This document shows, piece by piece, positions 11,946 through 35,963 of a stretch of 64,000 bases of DNA. Origin of the DNA: Thamnaconus septentrionalis (taxonomy: Eukaryota > Chordata > Actinopteri > Tetraodontiformes > Monacanthidae); contig CM020501.1 in NCBI GenBank assembly GCA_009823395.1, positions 28,570,361-28,634,360 of the forward strand. The letters are read 5' to 3'. Position numbers and translations under genes: made by a program. The notes beneath the pieces were generated by a model. That model was not told the origin of the DNA, did not search any database, and saw nothing but the letters and a program-made list of their open reading frames with translations. Within the stretch, counting starts at the first letter, position 1. Each line of letters begins with the position of its first letter.

Positions 11946-12683
11946 GATATTCTCTCAGAGCTGAGCCTCAGCTGCGGCGAAGCTTGTGCCCTTCTTCCAG
12001 ACCACAACAGAAAAAAAAACTCCCAGACTAGATCGCTTCTCTCTCCCCTTGTCTGCGAAAGACAATAGATCATGTTGCCGATTTGTGGGTATTAACGGCA
12101 GCAAAGGTCAACCCGGCAGCGAAACCGACATTAAAAGAGCGAAATCCACGGAAGCGGCCCAATCCCTCGGCAAAAGCGACGCAACCGAGAAGAGCTTTAT
12201 TGATCACTCTCGCCCGCTAATGAGATTGGAGCGGCGCATTCCTGGCGGTGTCTTTCGCTGCTCTCTAAATCGAGGGATTAGATTGGTGCACGTGTCCGTC
12301 TTAACACACGCGCGCAAAGAAGAAGAAGAAGAAGAAGAAGAAGAAGAAGCGGTCTCGGGCCCGAACAATAGGAAGTGTGCGGATGGGGAATGAAAGAACA
12401 GGTGGTATTCAATTCGAGGCAGGGTGGTGGCGGTGGGATAAAAGGACTTAGCTCCAGCTGAGCCAAGGTAGGCGCGGAAAACACAAAAGGCCGGCGCGAG
12501 ATGAGGGCCGTGACGGGCAGGCCATCACATCCCACGAAAGGGAGCCGCCGACGGACAGAAGGTCCATTTCCACTCGCACACAAAGGGAGCCGGGGAGATG
12601 AAGCAGATTAGCGCCTCTTTATTCCCATTGTCCAGGTTCTAAATGATAAGATTTAGCCCTATTTCCATGCCGGGCCTGTGTCC

Positions 12684-12723
<40 letters not shown>

Positions 12724-12862
12724 GGAGTCTGTGGGTGTGTGTGGGTGGATGGGTGTACGCTCACACAAGACATCACAGGATTATTTTTTTTCCAACCCCC
12801 ACACATCCTATTTTCCTGTTTCTGATACACACACAAAGCGAGAGAGAGGAGAGAGAGAGAGA

Positions 12863-12899
<37 letters not shown>

Positions 12900-14096
12900 T
12901 CCATCAGGATATACTTCCCCTTTTTTTCATACGCAGGTACACATAAGCCCCCCAGCCCTCCCTCGCCCCCTTTTATTGGCGCACATAGGAAGGGCTGATG
13001 TGATGATGTGACAGCTGGCTTTGACTCACTTCCTGTCTTTGTAGCAAAGCCCCGAATTTACAGTGTGATGGGAAAGCTCTCGACTTAAAGCCCCTCTCGT
13101 CACCGAGATTCATACCCTTTCATGTTCCTTTTTGACTTGAGAATTACACCTCTCGGCAGACCGGGCGCAGACCGGGGATTATGTTTCTGGAGTTATTAAT
13201 CGCTGCCTCACTGATCTTAATGCAGCGAAGGAACCACAAACCGCTGCTGTTAATACGGTGCTTTATTATTGTTGAGCATCTACAGGCATAAAAGGTTGGG
13301 GTTTTTTCTCAACACGTGTGTGTGTGTGTCCATCCCTCCACAGGGGTTTTATTAACTATTGTTCATTTATGTGTTTGTTACCAACAGAGCCTACTGATCA
13401 TAGGTTGGCTTTTAATGCCATCCACTGGCCAAGGTGTAGTACTGCAAGTTGCCCCCTTTAAAGCAAATAAAACGCTCTTGGCCCTACAATATTCATACAG
13501 AATATAGATTATAAAATCTGTTTCTCAATATCGCTTAACATATATATTTATTGATATGACCTTCAGTTAAGTTTTACTTAAAATAATCAAAGGAGCAAAA
13601 GTTAGTTTTTATACAAGACCTTTACTGGAAATATTTTTGCTAATGCTTCAATTAAAAAAATACATTTATTTATTTTGTGAAACATGTTGCGTTATATTAT
13701 ATTAATAATTCAGATAATCCTACTCCTGCGAGTACTACTCCCACAAAGGAATAAAGAGGAAAGGGAGAAAGAAAGAAGAAATTAATTTAAATGATTTCAC
13801 CTTGTTTTCTGTTTTTTGTTTTAATTGAGATATTTTGGTCTGAGCTTCGCTCTTTCATTGAATACATGAATCCTGCCTTTTATGTCCTCACGTTATCCTG
13901 CCAAGCACTTTGTACTTTGTTTTGAAACGTGCGGCTAAATAAAGCCTCTCATTAAAAACCCCTTTAATGTCCCTATTTTTACTATTATCCCAGCACGAGA
14001 TAACGACAACGAGGCCCACGAACGCTCGTATCCTGTTTTGTGTGTATAAAAGCGTGAAATAACAACACCGCGTCCTCGACTCGCTCACTTCCTCCG
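11946..14096. other. Gene-free stretch with microsatellites and possible regulatory DNA
   Basis: Simple repeats are an AGA run (about 12318-12350), a TG run (12686-12720), and AGAG and CA runs (about 12838-12898). The segments 12060-12300 and 13020-13280 are free of visible repeats and rich in AT-core motifs (GTTATTAATC) with a Runx-like AACCACAAACC. They could be conserved elements; this is not shown. Confidence 0.3.
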
Positions 14097-14557
14097 GTGC
14101 CTTCCCGTCCCCGGCGTGTCGTGCTCACCTTCATCCGCTGGGGGGCAGCAACCGACCTAGGCCGTGCAAGTCAAACCCAGGATGAGTCAGCCCGGCCGGC
14201 GCGACCAATCGATCGCGGAGTCACGGATGGCTCGTTTCCTAACGCGCGTTCGGCAAGGACAGTGGCGGCTGAAGGAGCCTGGATTTGCGTAGTGGGAGTA
14301 GCCACTCGTCTGTGTGTGTCTGTGTGTTTGTGTGGTTTGTGCTGACTCTTTCCTCGTTTTGCCGCAGTTAATAGCAAACGGCGAGGCAATGACACAAGTG
14401 CGTAGGAGCGGCAGGCGGCTAACAGTGAGGTTGTGGACTCGCTAACAACGTCTCACCTGTTTGTGAGAGTCAGGAGTGTTTGTGTGTGTGTGTGTGTGCG
14501 CGCGCGAGTCGCCGAGTTTCCTCTGAAGTTGACAGAAAATACCACGGCACAAACAAG
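14097..14557 (+). promoter_or_regulatory. abcb6: Putative promoter and untranslated first exon of abcb6
   Basis: A donor-like AACAAG|GTAAGG ends at 14557, and a matching acceptor (CCCCCAG) lies at 15094, 12 bases before the abcb6 start codon. The 460 bases upstream are GC-rich with CpGs and have no coding frame of note. The start of transcription cannot be placed from sequence. Confidence 0.35.
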
Positions 14558-14847
14558 GTAAGGTTTATGGCTAATGTCGTGGGATTGCTGTATGGATCGT
14601 GTGTATTTAGGTGATAATACTGTCGTGTTTTATCAAAGAAACAGCTGCCTGGTCTGCGTCACAAAGGGAGCAAAGGTGTTTTAGAATGGGGCTTTGTTTC
14701 CGAGTTTACTTCTAGGAATGTAAATATTTGTCGCATGTAAGTACAGTGGCGTCCATTAGGTGCGTTTAAGTAAGACGAAATAGAAATAGCAGTAACATAA
14801 ATCTTGGCTTACACATTTTTTATTCTTATAGAATGCTCAATGTCTAG

Positions 14848-14990
14848 TGTGGCAAACATTTTGACACGTGGGGCCACAATGGGTTCTAAAATGTGACAGC
14901 GGGAGCCGGAGCAGATGGATGGAGTGTTAACAAAAGCATTACACCAAATTATGTCTTTGAATGACTCTTTAAACACTGAAAAAATGGATG
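14848..14990 (+). mobile_element. hAT-like repeat, copy B (short)
   Basis: It shares GGCAAACATTTTGACACG, GGGGCCACAATGGGTTCTAA, GAGCAGATGGATGGAGTG and GACTCTTTAAACACTG with copies at 5279, 56483 and 56844. The middle is deleted. It lies in the putative 5' UTR intron of abcb6. Confidence 0.65.
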
Positions 14991-15106
14991 AAATAGTTAT
15001 TTTATGACTCACTATCAATATAATTTCTTCAAGTTCGGGACAAATCAAGTATCTTCAATTGGATTCAAATGGATGATTGTGGCCGTGTCCCCCAGCAGCT
15101 CCAGCC

Positions 15107-23173
<8,067 letters not shown>

Positions 23174-23990
23174 ATGTACCCCTTTTTTCTACCCTTTTTT
23201 TTCTTGTTTTGATGTTGATTTCCATCCTCATGTATATAGTCTGTTTATGCTTTTATTGTGAAAGAACACACAGCAAGATGTTTTTTATTTTTTTGACGTT
23301 TTGATGAAGGAATTACCATCAATGCCTGATTCATCAAGACAGGTCAAAGAAAAGCCTTGCTAACGTGATTCTAATTGTTGTTCCGTTGGCAAATGGCGCC
23401 ATCTGCTGGGCTTAATAGGTAATGTGCATACATAAAAAAATAAGAAAAAACTAGAGGTTAAGCTGACTTCAGGTTGTAAACACTAGGTTCTCTTGAAATT
23501 GAAACAGGTATTTTCTCAGTAAGCCATCCTGTGAACAATGGATAATTTAGGATTCTGTCCAGGGACTCCAAGTCGTTTCTTTGTGAACCCTGCAGTTAAT
23601 TAAAGCCATAATCATTTCAGGAATGTGTTTGTATAGCCTTTTGGTCTCAAAGGTAAAGCTGGGTGTTCCTTGACTGATCTGAACTGTTTCATTAGACTGT
23701 CTGACAGATATGGAGGGAGGGCCCCAGTCCCAAGTTTTAAGTCAGACTAAAAACCAAGCTTTTGCCACGTTAGAAAATGAAAATGTTGGCTCCGAAACAC
23801 TGCATACACTCTTAAGTGTCCCGTGCAGCATTGATCTTGTTTTTAATTTCTTTTATTTTAATTTGTTCAAAATAATCTGTTTCCTACTGTTTCCCTGTCT
23901 TGGGTTTCATCTACCTCATCGAAGGTATTGTAAATAAGCAGTTTCTTCTTGTATTTATAAACAATAAAGGAACTTTGCATGTTTTGTTTT
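23174..23990 (+). other. abcb6: abcb6 3' UTR with polyA signal
   Basis: AATAAA lies at 23963-23968, followed by a T/G-rich stretch. No later signal comes before the cnppd1 promoter. The UTR holds only AT-rich sequence with no element I recognise. Confidence 0.6.
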
Positions 23991-24189
23991 GTTTTATTAT
24001 TTAGTGTGAGTCTCCGCTGTAACAGTACCAGTTGAAACTCAAACTTGCTGGTTATATCAGACAAGTTACTATTACTTTACAACTTATCTTGCTCTTGTGC
24101 CGTAGTTCCTACTTTCTTATTCTATTGTCCTCCCCCCCGGCCAACTGCTCCCCCTGCTGTAACTTTAAAGTATTTCCTTTAATCTTGCG

Positions 24190-24521
24190 TAAATTTGCTC
24201 CGCGTTTCGCTTCTTCCGAGCATTAAAATGTTGTCTCCAAACGAGCCGCCTTGAAAACATAAGAGCGCTGTTGGCAAATGGACTGTGGAGTCGGCGGCGG
24301 TTGCGTAACTTTTCGCTAGAGCGCCCCCTCTCGTCGTGTCTCGGAACAAGAAAGAGCGGGGGGCGCGGTAAAAACAAGGTGGCTTGTGTCGTCACAGATT
24401 ATCTCGGCCGTGTTGTGTTAGCCGAGCTCGACTAGCCACCAGCCAGACAGCCAAGCGGGGCGGGACGGCCAGGCCGCGACAGTCGTTTTTTCTTTTCTTT
24501 TCAGCTCGGCGTTTTGTAGCA
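24190..24521 (+). promoter_or_regulatory. cnppd1: cnppd1 promoter region and 5' UTR
   Basis: A CpG-rich stretch lies directly upstream of the cnppd1 ATG, with GGGGCGGGAC (Sp1-like) near 24458. There is no TATA box. The distance from the abcb6 polyA signal is about 550 bp. The extent is inferred from composition only. Confidence 0.4.
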
Positions 24522-28387
<3,866 letters not shown>

Positions 28388-29650
28388 GAGGCTGAAGTCT
28401 ACCGCTCAGAATCCCCGGAAAGCCAAACCATCACTTTATCCAATCATGCTCATCAGTTCGCTCCTCCACGTCCCTGAAAGTTACTTGAGCTTCACTACTG
28501 CAAAAAAAAAGTAGTGAGTTTTCAGTTTTCATACTACTTGCTTTGCTCCTCAGCACAGAGGTGGATTTTTTGCGGCCGTCAGGTCGATTTGATGTGTTTC
28601 GAAACGTTTGGGAAGTCGCAGTTTGAAGGTGCACACCTGAGTCATGGTGGTGGGGGTGAGAGAAACCGTTCCGTCAGGTTGCCAGATTAATAATAATGTG
28701 TCAATACTTCTGAATGAGGAGTTTGTTGGAGTGAAACCGCATTGCTTGCAGCCATTAATGAATTGTTAAGCTAATAAGGCGTCCGAAGCCGAGCGCTGAT
28801 GGTCGTCTGCTTGCTTCCGCTTCGTAAAAAATGTGGCGGCCGTGGCTTTTTGTTTCGCGCCGCGTGCACAGTTGGAAGACTGTCGCAACCCGAAAAGGTC
28901 TGTGAGTTGAAGATAAATGTCTCTCCGCTAAGAAGGGAGTCAACCAGTTTACTTTGGTGACGCGTCGGCCTTCCCAGCGCTGCTTCGCATTTCTGTATTT
29001 ATTTTTACGCATCGGATATTGGTCATCCAGTTCTCTCACACAGCAAGCACTGAGTTTAGTATCACTGTATATCACTTTTCGTGTTACTGAGAAAGTTTGA
29101 ACCGATACCTCTGTAAAACTGCCTGGTCGATCGAATCAAAAACACAGCTCCTCTCATTCAAGCATTTTGGGTTTTTTCTGTTATTTTGTTGGGTGGGATG
29201 CAGATTTTGAGTTGACTTGTATAACAGGGTGTTGTTCCGCCCAAACTGAGCTTGTTTTCCAGCCTGAAAAGGGATGAAGGTCTGCGAGGATGGCGAGGCT
29301 TTATGGGGTTTGCTTGACTTCTTGTTTTTGGAACAAACCAAATTTTCACCCATTTAAGGCGAAAAGGCCCATCCCCCAACCCGCTTTATTTTTTTTTTCT
29401 ATTGCCGCATAATCCCAAAGGAACATGTAAATGTCTCGTGTACATACTCGGACAGGATTTTCTCCCCGGGAGGTTTGTCTCGTTACCAGGCATCAGACAT
29501 AACTCCTGTCTGTCGGAAAAAAAGAACTTTTGTACACTTTGAAGCACAACATCTGAACATTTTGTACATGTTTTAGAATGCAAAATCTTGCACAATGTGT
29601 AGAAAGGAAAACGGCTCATAATAAAATGCTTTTCTTACCTGACTTTATGT
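28388..29650 (+). other. cnppd1: cnppd1 3' UTR with polyA signal
   Basis: AATAAA lies at 29620-29625 after an unbroken non-coding stretch of about 1.2 kb. No transposon end was seen inside. An overlapping run of minus-strand open frames here has no coding character. Confidence 0.55.
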
Positions 29651-30492
29651 GGATTATTATCAATACCAACATTGATTTGATTTGATTGATATTTTATTCA
29701 TCAAAATGTGAAATTTTATTTGCAGCCTTACGATTTAAATTTCAACAGTAACCTTTTTCCACGGGCTAATAGTACACTTAAAAATAAAATCACAGTAAAC
29801 CAATCTAGTCATAATAATATCCTTCAATGAATGTCCCAAAATACCAGCAGAGCATTCTGGGATTTGTAGTATTTGTAGTATTAGCGGTACATGTGCTGTA
29901 ATAGCAGCTCGAGTCGTGATTTTGAAATCCCTCGTGGGCCACATATAATGACACTGCGGGCCAGAGTTTGACACCTATGACTTGGCGGGCTGTCGAGACC
30001 TCTGCTGAATACGGCCGCTGGCATTTCATCAAGGTGGGACAGGATTTTTGTCTCTGGAACAATCGTTTCCACCGTCAAATCAAATCAGCTGTCGTGTGTT
30101 TGGACTTTCTTTCCCCTCAGCTCTTCTTCACTGGTTCGCAGGTCCAAAAATGGCACTGGAACACCATCCAGCAGACATATAAAAAAAATAGTTAAAAAAA
30201 AAAAATCCAGTGCGCTCAAAAGACAAAGTGATGACTGCCTGTTGTCATAAAGCACACTGACAGTTGTTTAGCCTTGGCTGAAGCAAAGTGGCCCCCCACC
30301 CCCACCAAAGCAGGAGCCTGGGCCAACCCCCCCCCCCACACACACACACACACACATGCACCCCTCCCAGTTGCATACCACTCTGAAGCTCCTAATATAG
30401 ACCCCTACTGCTCCACAGGAACAGGGGCAACAAACCAAAGTAGTCACCAGCGGTTGCGAAGAGGCTGCTGAAAAGTGGATTATCTGTTTTTA
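29651..30492. other. cnppd1-prkag3 intergenic region
   Basis: It holds an old repeat fragment (GGGCCACATATAATGACAC and nearby, about 29930-29975) and a C run with a CA microsatellite at 30329-30356. No TATA box was identified for prkag3. Confidence 0.35.
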
Positions 30493-30531
30493 ATGGACGC
30501 GCAGCGACGACAACAATGGAGCCCCACTTGA
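30493..30531 (+). promoter_or_regulatory. prkag3: uORF overlapping the prkag3 start codon
   Basis: An ATG at 30493 opens a 12-codon frame that ends at TGA 30529-30531. It runs across the prkag3 ATG at 30516 in a different frame. If the transcript starts upstream of 30493, ribosomes would meet this start first, which would lower main-frame translation. The function is inferred. Confidence 0.5.
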
Positions 30532-33500
30532 AGGTGGTATGTCGTTTTGTTATTGGAGGAAGTTGGCGCTGGTCCTGGTGCTGCCGGTGCTGGCGGCGGT
30601 GGTGGTGAAGTGTTTTGGATGAGATCATGTGGAGACTGTCTGTTCGCTGTGCCGTAGGTGTCCTTCTCCAAGAAGAGGCCGCCGACGCAGAAACAAGGTG
30701 CGTGGCGTGTGTGTTGTGCGTCTTGTCTGTGCTCTCCTGTGCCGCTCGTTGTCGCTCGCTGCTCACCGTCGGGGAAACGATGTCCCCACGCAGAGGCCGA
30801 CGCCACGGTCTACATGAACTTCATGAAGAGCCACTGCTGCTACGACGCCATTCCAACCAGCTGTAAACTGGTCATATTTGATACCACGCTGCAAGTGAGT
30901 CCCGCGTGAACCCTCACAACTTTTAAAAACTAAAACAAAATGATTTTTCTTTCATTTTTTCTGACTTCCCCCCCGACCCCAAGGTGAAAACGGCCTTCTT
31001 TGCGCTGGTTGCAAACGGCTTGAGGGCTGCGCCGCTGTGGGACAACAAGTCGCAGAGGTTTGTGGGTGAGTAGGCGGATTAACCGCATTGCAACAAATCA
31101 GCCACGGCAAAGTAAATCCTCCTTTCTGCCGCAGGCATGCTGACCATCACAGATTTCATCAACATCCTGCACTGCTATTACAAGTCTCCCTTGGTGAGCA
31201 TGATTTTTTCCAACAACTCACACTGGTTTTGTGGGCAGTGTTGGGAACTAACATGTAATGTTGGTATGTCGTTTAATCACAAACTAAGCATCATTGTAAT
31301 CCATTACATTACTGGAAAAAATTGTAATCAAACTGCAGTTACTTTTGGAAGTATTCATGATTACAATTTTTATTACATCTGGTCAACTTTTACAAAAAAG
31401 GCTGAACTTTGTGTTTTAGGATTTCATTTTAGTTGCTTTGCACGGTTTTCTCTTGGTTCTTCTGCCAAGTTCGGACTTGAAACAACAACGTTGCTTAATA
31501 AAACGCGTTTTAGTGGTGGTATGAAAAAGTATGAAAAAATATTTCGCACAGATGGGCGCAAATATAGTTGTCCAATGCAAAGAATGCTTTGTGTCTTCCG
31601 TCGAGATGTTGTTGACCTCCAAGATGTTCACGTTGAACCTCATGACTGATCTGGCATCTCACATCTGTTTTGAGTACTGCTGGAAGCTCAACACTGTCAA
31701 GTCTAAACAGTCGAGAACATTTATTCATTAATTTTCTATACCCGCTTCTTCCTGAGCTCAGGGTCACGGGGTCTGCTGGAGCCTATCCCAGCTGTCTTAG
31801 GGCGAAGGCAGGGTGACACCCTGGACAAGATGCCAGTTCATCGCAGGACCACATAGAGACAAACAACCATTCACACTCACATGCACACCTACGGACAATT
31901 TAGAGTGTTCAATTGACCTCACATGCATGTTTTTGGAGTGTGGAAGGAAGCTGGAGAACCCGGAGAGAACCCACGCAGACACAGGGAGAACATGCAAACT
32001 CCACACAGAAAGGTCCCAGGCCCGGTAACGAACCTACGACCTTCTTGCTGTGAGGCGGCAGCGCTAACCACTGCGCCACCGTGTCGCCGCAGTCGAGAAC
32101 ATTTATTCAAAAATTTAGAAAACTCATCAAAATCCAGTGTTGCATTATTTTGATAAAGTCATTGAAATCGTGACATTGTAACTAGGGCAACTCGTTGGAA
32201 ACAATTTGCAAAGTCATCTTCCCAACGCTGTTTTTGGGCAATGTTTTCCTTTTGGTACAGAATGTTTGACCGTGACTAATCGATACACATTTCCCTCTGT
32301 GTCGCCGTGCAGAGAGAAAAGGTTTACCAGATGTAATTTTTGTGTTTCTTTGTGTGTTTGTTTGTTTGTTTGTTTTTTTGGGGGGGCGGGGCCTGATCTT
32401 TCCCTTCCCACGTGACGTCATAACCCGACACCGGGGTTTCCCCCCCCTTCAAGGTCCAAATGTACGAGCTGGAGAGCCACAAGATCGAGACATGGAGAGG
32501 TGACTCATTTCAAAGTAAAGTGCGGGCGGCGGCGGCGTTGCCAGTCGGCGATCGCTACCCGACCCCCCCCGACTCAAGCTCTCCCTTTCTGTCCAGATGT
32601 CTATCTGCAGTGCTCCAGTCGTTTCCTCATCAGCATTTCTCCAGAGGCCAGGTGACCAACCAGCCAGTATCTCCGTGTAGTGATGGTCAATAACATGTTT
32701 CAAATTTGATACGATAATCGATATTTTTGGGGTTGATATTGCGATATCGACTACAAAAAATGAAAAACAATTAAAGAAAATGTTTGTGCCATAACATTTG
32801 CAGTGGGCTTTGGTGCGTTACAGTAGTCAGAAGTAAGTCACTGCAGCTGTGGTCAAAAATAAAAACATGTATTGATATTTTCTTAAAATTATTGGTACAA
32901 AATTTTACTCTGATTAGCGATCAATATATCGATAAAAAATATCGATATGCACATAACTATCTGCTTGTGCCCTGATCCCTTCAGCCTCTTTGAAGCCATC
33001 TACTCCTTACTCAAACACAAGATCCACCGGCTGCCCGTCATTGACCCCGTGTCCGGCAACGTCTTGCACATTCTGACCCACAAGAGGATCCTCAAGTTCC
33101 TCCACATATTCGTAAGAGAGAAACGCCCTCTGAGCGGGGTCCAAGTGGGTCCATCATCAATTCCAAATTCTTCGTCTTTTCACGTTGTGTCCACGTCGAC
33201 AGGGGAAGAGGGTTCCCAAGCCCGCCTTCGTCTGGAAGCAGATCCAGGAGCTCGGAATCGGAACCTTCAGGGACATCGCCACCGTCCGCCAAACGCAAAC
33301 GCTCCACGATGCACTTTCCATTTTCGTGGACAGGCGAGTGTCAGCGCTGCCCGTAGTGGATGAGGAAGGTGGGTCCTGAAAATATACCAAATTGAAGTCC
33401 CAGTCCCAGGTCCAGTTCTGGTGAAAGAGCGTGTTGTGGTGACTCCCTCTGTTCACAGGCAAAGTGGTGTCTCTCTACTCGCGCTTCGACGTGATTGTAA

Positions 33501-34680
33501 GTATTAGAGACATTTTACTCATTTTGTTTAATTATTGTTATTATAAATAATATTGTGTTATATCTTTCAAATCATAAATGAAACTAAGTTAGACTTTAAC
33601 TTTAGTATGATTTATGAAGTGCTCCCTTGCCTGCCATATAGAGGAGCAAGAGACAGGTGTGTGGGTTTTTTGACTAATTAAACAGGGGACAGCCATATTG
33701 TTTCTGGACCACTCACGCCGAACTTGAACTCAAGATGAAGTTTACGCGAACACTTTAACGTGAATTTAAATAAAATCGTGACAGTCAGAAAGGCGATGTA
33801 TGTTTCTATGAACGCGTCAGCACCGCAGGTGTCCCCTGCATGAAGAAGGGCGGCTGCCCACGGAAACGCCGCCACAGTAAGTGTGCGACGCCGTTCTCTC
33901 AGATCTAGGAGGGGGTGCGACGTTCTTCGCGTGTCAATTCCGTGCACCCTAACGCCCTCCCCGTCCGCTTCACCGCAGAACCTCGCCGCCCAGAAGACCT
34001 ACAACAACCTGGACATGACCATGGAGGAGGCCTCCCGCAGGCGCATGTGTTTCATCGAGGGCGTGATCAAGTGCTACCCTGATGAAACCTTGGATACCGT
34101 CATAGACCGCATCGTCAAAGCTGAGGTAGAGCCGGTAGGCGCCGGGTAGGTTCAGAGACCCCTGGGACGTTACATTCACGATTCTCTCGTCTCGCCCAGG
34201 TCCATCGGCTGGTCCTGGTGGACAGGGCTGACATAGTGAGGGGCATCATCTCTCTGTCTGACCTGCTGCAGGCCATGGTCTTAACACCTGCAGGTATTGA
34301 AGCCCTTTTCTCGTAGCACCATCATGGGAAAAAGGGCTCCACATTCCTCCTTAACTACGTGGGGTAGACTTGAGTCCATGCCATGTACCCAGCCAGGTAG
34401 GCCCCCTGGAGCCTTTCATCCCACCCCACCCCACCCCAAAAAAATGTCTTCAACACCCCCACCCCCACCACCTCCACTCTGTCGTGTTGTTCCCAGTTTC
34501 CAGACTTGTCTTCGAATCCACCAATTGTTCCTGCACCACCTCCCCGCTTGCGCTTTGCGTCTGTTTGTTTTTGCCTTGCATTAGTAGTTCAGCGCACCCC
34601 CGCAGTATTTGCTAAGTCATTCTCACTCCTGTCTTTCAGAAATCAACTTTGAGAAGAGCGAGCTCGCGGCAGGAAACTGA
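30516..34680 (+). CDS. prkag3: AMPK gamma-3 subunit, 13 exons, 337 aa
   Basis: The nucleotide-sensing regulatory subunit of AMP-activated protein kinase. Exons: 30516-30533, 30658-30697, 30794-30894, 30984-31065, 31135-31193, 32454-32499, 32597-32651, 32985-33111, 33203-33368, 33459-33496, 33979-34125, 34200-34293, 34640-34680. All phases agree (338 codons with stop). Four CBS repeats are seen. Nucleotide-contact Asp residues are in TITDFI, YSRFDVI and SLSDLLQ, and basic ones in HKIHRLPV and VHRLVLVD. The Arg of GLRAAPLWD, equivalent to the pig RN-minus site, is present. The C-terminus [17 protein letters not shown] starts with the gamma-3-type LTPA, whereas gamma-1 ends near LTGG. The protein is short compared with human PRKAG3 (489 aa) because the long N-terminal extension is absent, as is usual for fish. 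The first exon has only six codons and is the least certain. Confidence 0.92.
31236..32230. mobile_element. GTTGGGAA-family DNA transposon in prkag3 intron 5 (interrupted)
   Basis: The left end CAGTGTTGGGAA and right end CTTCCCAACGCTG are inverted repeats. Inner blocks (GTAATCCATTACATTACTGG, AATTGTAATCAAACTGCAGT) match the copies at 6834 and 21890. A 362-bp retroposon-like piece is inserted at 31728-32089. Confidence 0.75.
31728..32089 (-). mobile_element. Retroposon tail nested in a DNA transposon, with a perfect 20-bp target duplication
   Basis: The piece runs from TTAATTTTCTATACCCGCTT to GCGCCACCGTGTCGCCG. It has motifs common to an abundant teleost repeat: GGAGCCTATCCCAGCTGTC, CATGCATGTTTTTGGAGTGT and GAGGCGGCAGCGCTAACCAC. 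CAGTCGAGAACATTTATTCA lies immediately before it (31708-31727) and again after it (32090-32109), identical over 20 bases. A homologue is at 45306-45669. The strand is inferred from the ATTC/ATCC-rich end being the tail. Confidence 0.85.
32676..32955. mobile_element. Short palindromic repeat with ATCGATAT motifs, prkag3 intron 7
   Basis: TACGATAATCGATATTTTTG near the left and CGATAAAAAATATCGATATG near the right are inverted copies. The pattern is like a small MITE. No coding content. Confidence 0.5.
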
Positions 34681-34990
34681 CGGATTCACCCTCATGCGCT
34701 GCTGTTTCATGTGAAAACGTCTTCTGTGACGTTCAAGGGACAGTGGTGGGGGCAAAGAGGGGGGTTTGATCACATGGTGATTTGTAAAAGTGTCCATATT
34801 TGCTTGCAGAGGATCAAAAGGGTCGGCATATGTTTACTGAAAACCTGTTTATTTCTTCTCTTTAAAAATGTGCATCTGCACTTCGTGTTGATTGCGACCT
34901 TTGCATTTCCGTCACTGTGCAGCACACGGACTGTGGTGAAAGTGTGCTTTTACAATAATAAACTGAAAACAGCAGTCGTCGGAAACGTGT
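34681..34990 (+). other. prkag3: prkag3 3' UTR with polyA signal
   Basis: AATAAA lies at 34957-34962, about 280 bases after the stop codon. This is a normal 3' UTR length and no other feature was seen in it. Confidence 0.6.
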
Positions 34991-35963
34991 CAAAGCCAAA
35001 CTGTTTGGAATTGGGCCTTCTTCTCACACGAGAAAGCACGTGACTATAGTCTTTTTCCTCAACCGTGACGGGCCGTGTGATCCATCCGCCCATCTGTGTC
35101 ATTGGAACGTCAGGTTCCCATTCGTCTTCTAGAATGCAGTCGCAGGTTTAAAGGGATTTCAAAGTAAAATACCATTCGGCTCGATTTATCCCGATTGGTA
35201 AATTTAGGCTGCGATTGTTATGGTACTTATCCGTGTAAATTTCGTTCGTTCGTTCGTTTGTTGTTTTATTTGTAAAATAAAATTTGCAAATACAGTCTTA
35301 AAGCTGTGGTCATTTTCATTGGCAATTAGCTTTTCAAAAACTATGCATTTACAGACAAGTAGCCTCTATGTCAGCAAAATGTTAGCTCTTTATTATATTA
35401 CTACTCATCAAATATATATTTTTTAAAACTACGTTTACACCAGTGTTTCTCAAAGTGAGTGGCGGGGCCCCCCTAGGGCGTGCTGAGTCATGTCATGGGA
35501 GTTGCAAAACATGAGGTGAGGTTTGCTGTTGTTTATTTGCACAACATTAATGACTAAGATAAAAGTGAACTGAATGTTGAAAGTTATTTGCACAACAGGA
35601 ATGACTAAAACAGGTGAGAGGAATGTTATTTTGTAATGTTGTTTCAATAAAGTTGAAAACAGCCTATTTTGTCACCATTTTTTCAGGGTGGGGTTTTTCT
35701 TCCTCCAATGACAGCATGACAGAGACAGCTGAGAACCACTGGTTTACACCAATAGTTCTCCAGTTAGGGTTTCAATGTCCAAAGAGCTCAGCCCCTCGAA
35801 AATGTTGCGCAACAGAGGCCGGGGGTGGCAGTAACATTTTACTTTGAAAGCTCAAACCGGAAGCTCCACAATTCCAGACTTTCAACCCTTGACGCCTTTC
35901 GCCTTGCCCGCATACCCCGTGATATCCAAAACAACATAACAAAGTAGGGGGGGAGAAACAAAC
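34991..35963. other. prkag3-retreg2 intergenic region and retreg2 promoter
   Basis: AT-rich up to the hAT-like element at 35441-35745, then a short unique stretch leading to the retreg2 ATG. No TATA box was identified. The CpG-rich part starts in retreg2 exon 1. Confidence 0.35.
35441..35745 (+). mobile_element. hAT-like MITE upstream of retreg2
   Basis: The left end ACCAGTGTTTCTCAAAGTGA and right end ACAGCTGAGAACCACTGGTT are inverted copies. It ends about 220 bp before the retreg2 start codon, so it sits in the proximal promoter. Confidence 0.7.

Noticed and set aside
30516..34680. PRKAG1 instead of PRKAG3
   Set aside because: The C-terminus after the fourth CBS repeat reads LTPAEI, the gamma-3 form, and the neighbours cnppd1 and retreg2 fit human 2q35 where PRKAG3 lies.
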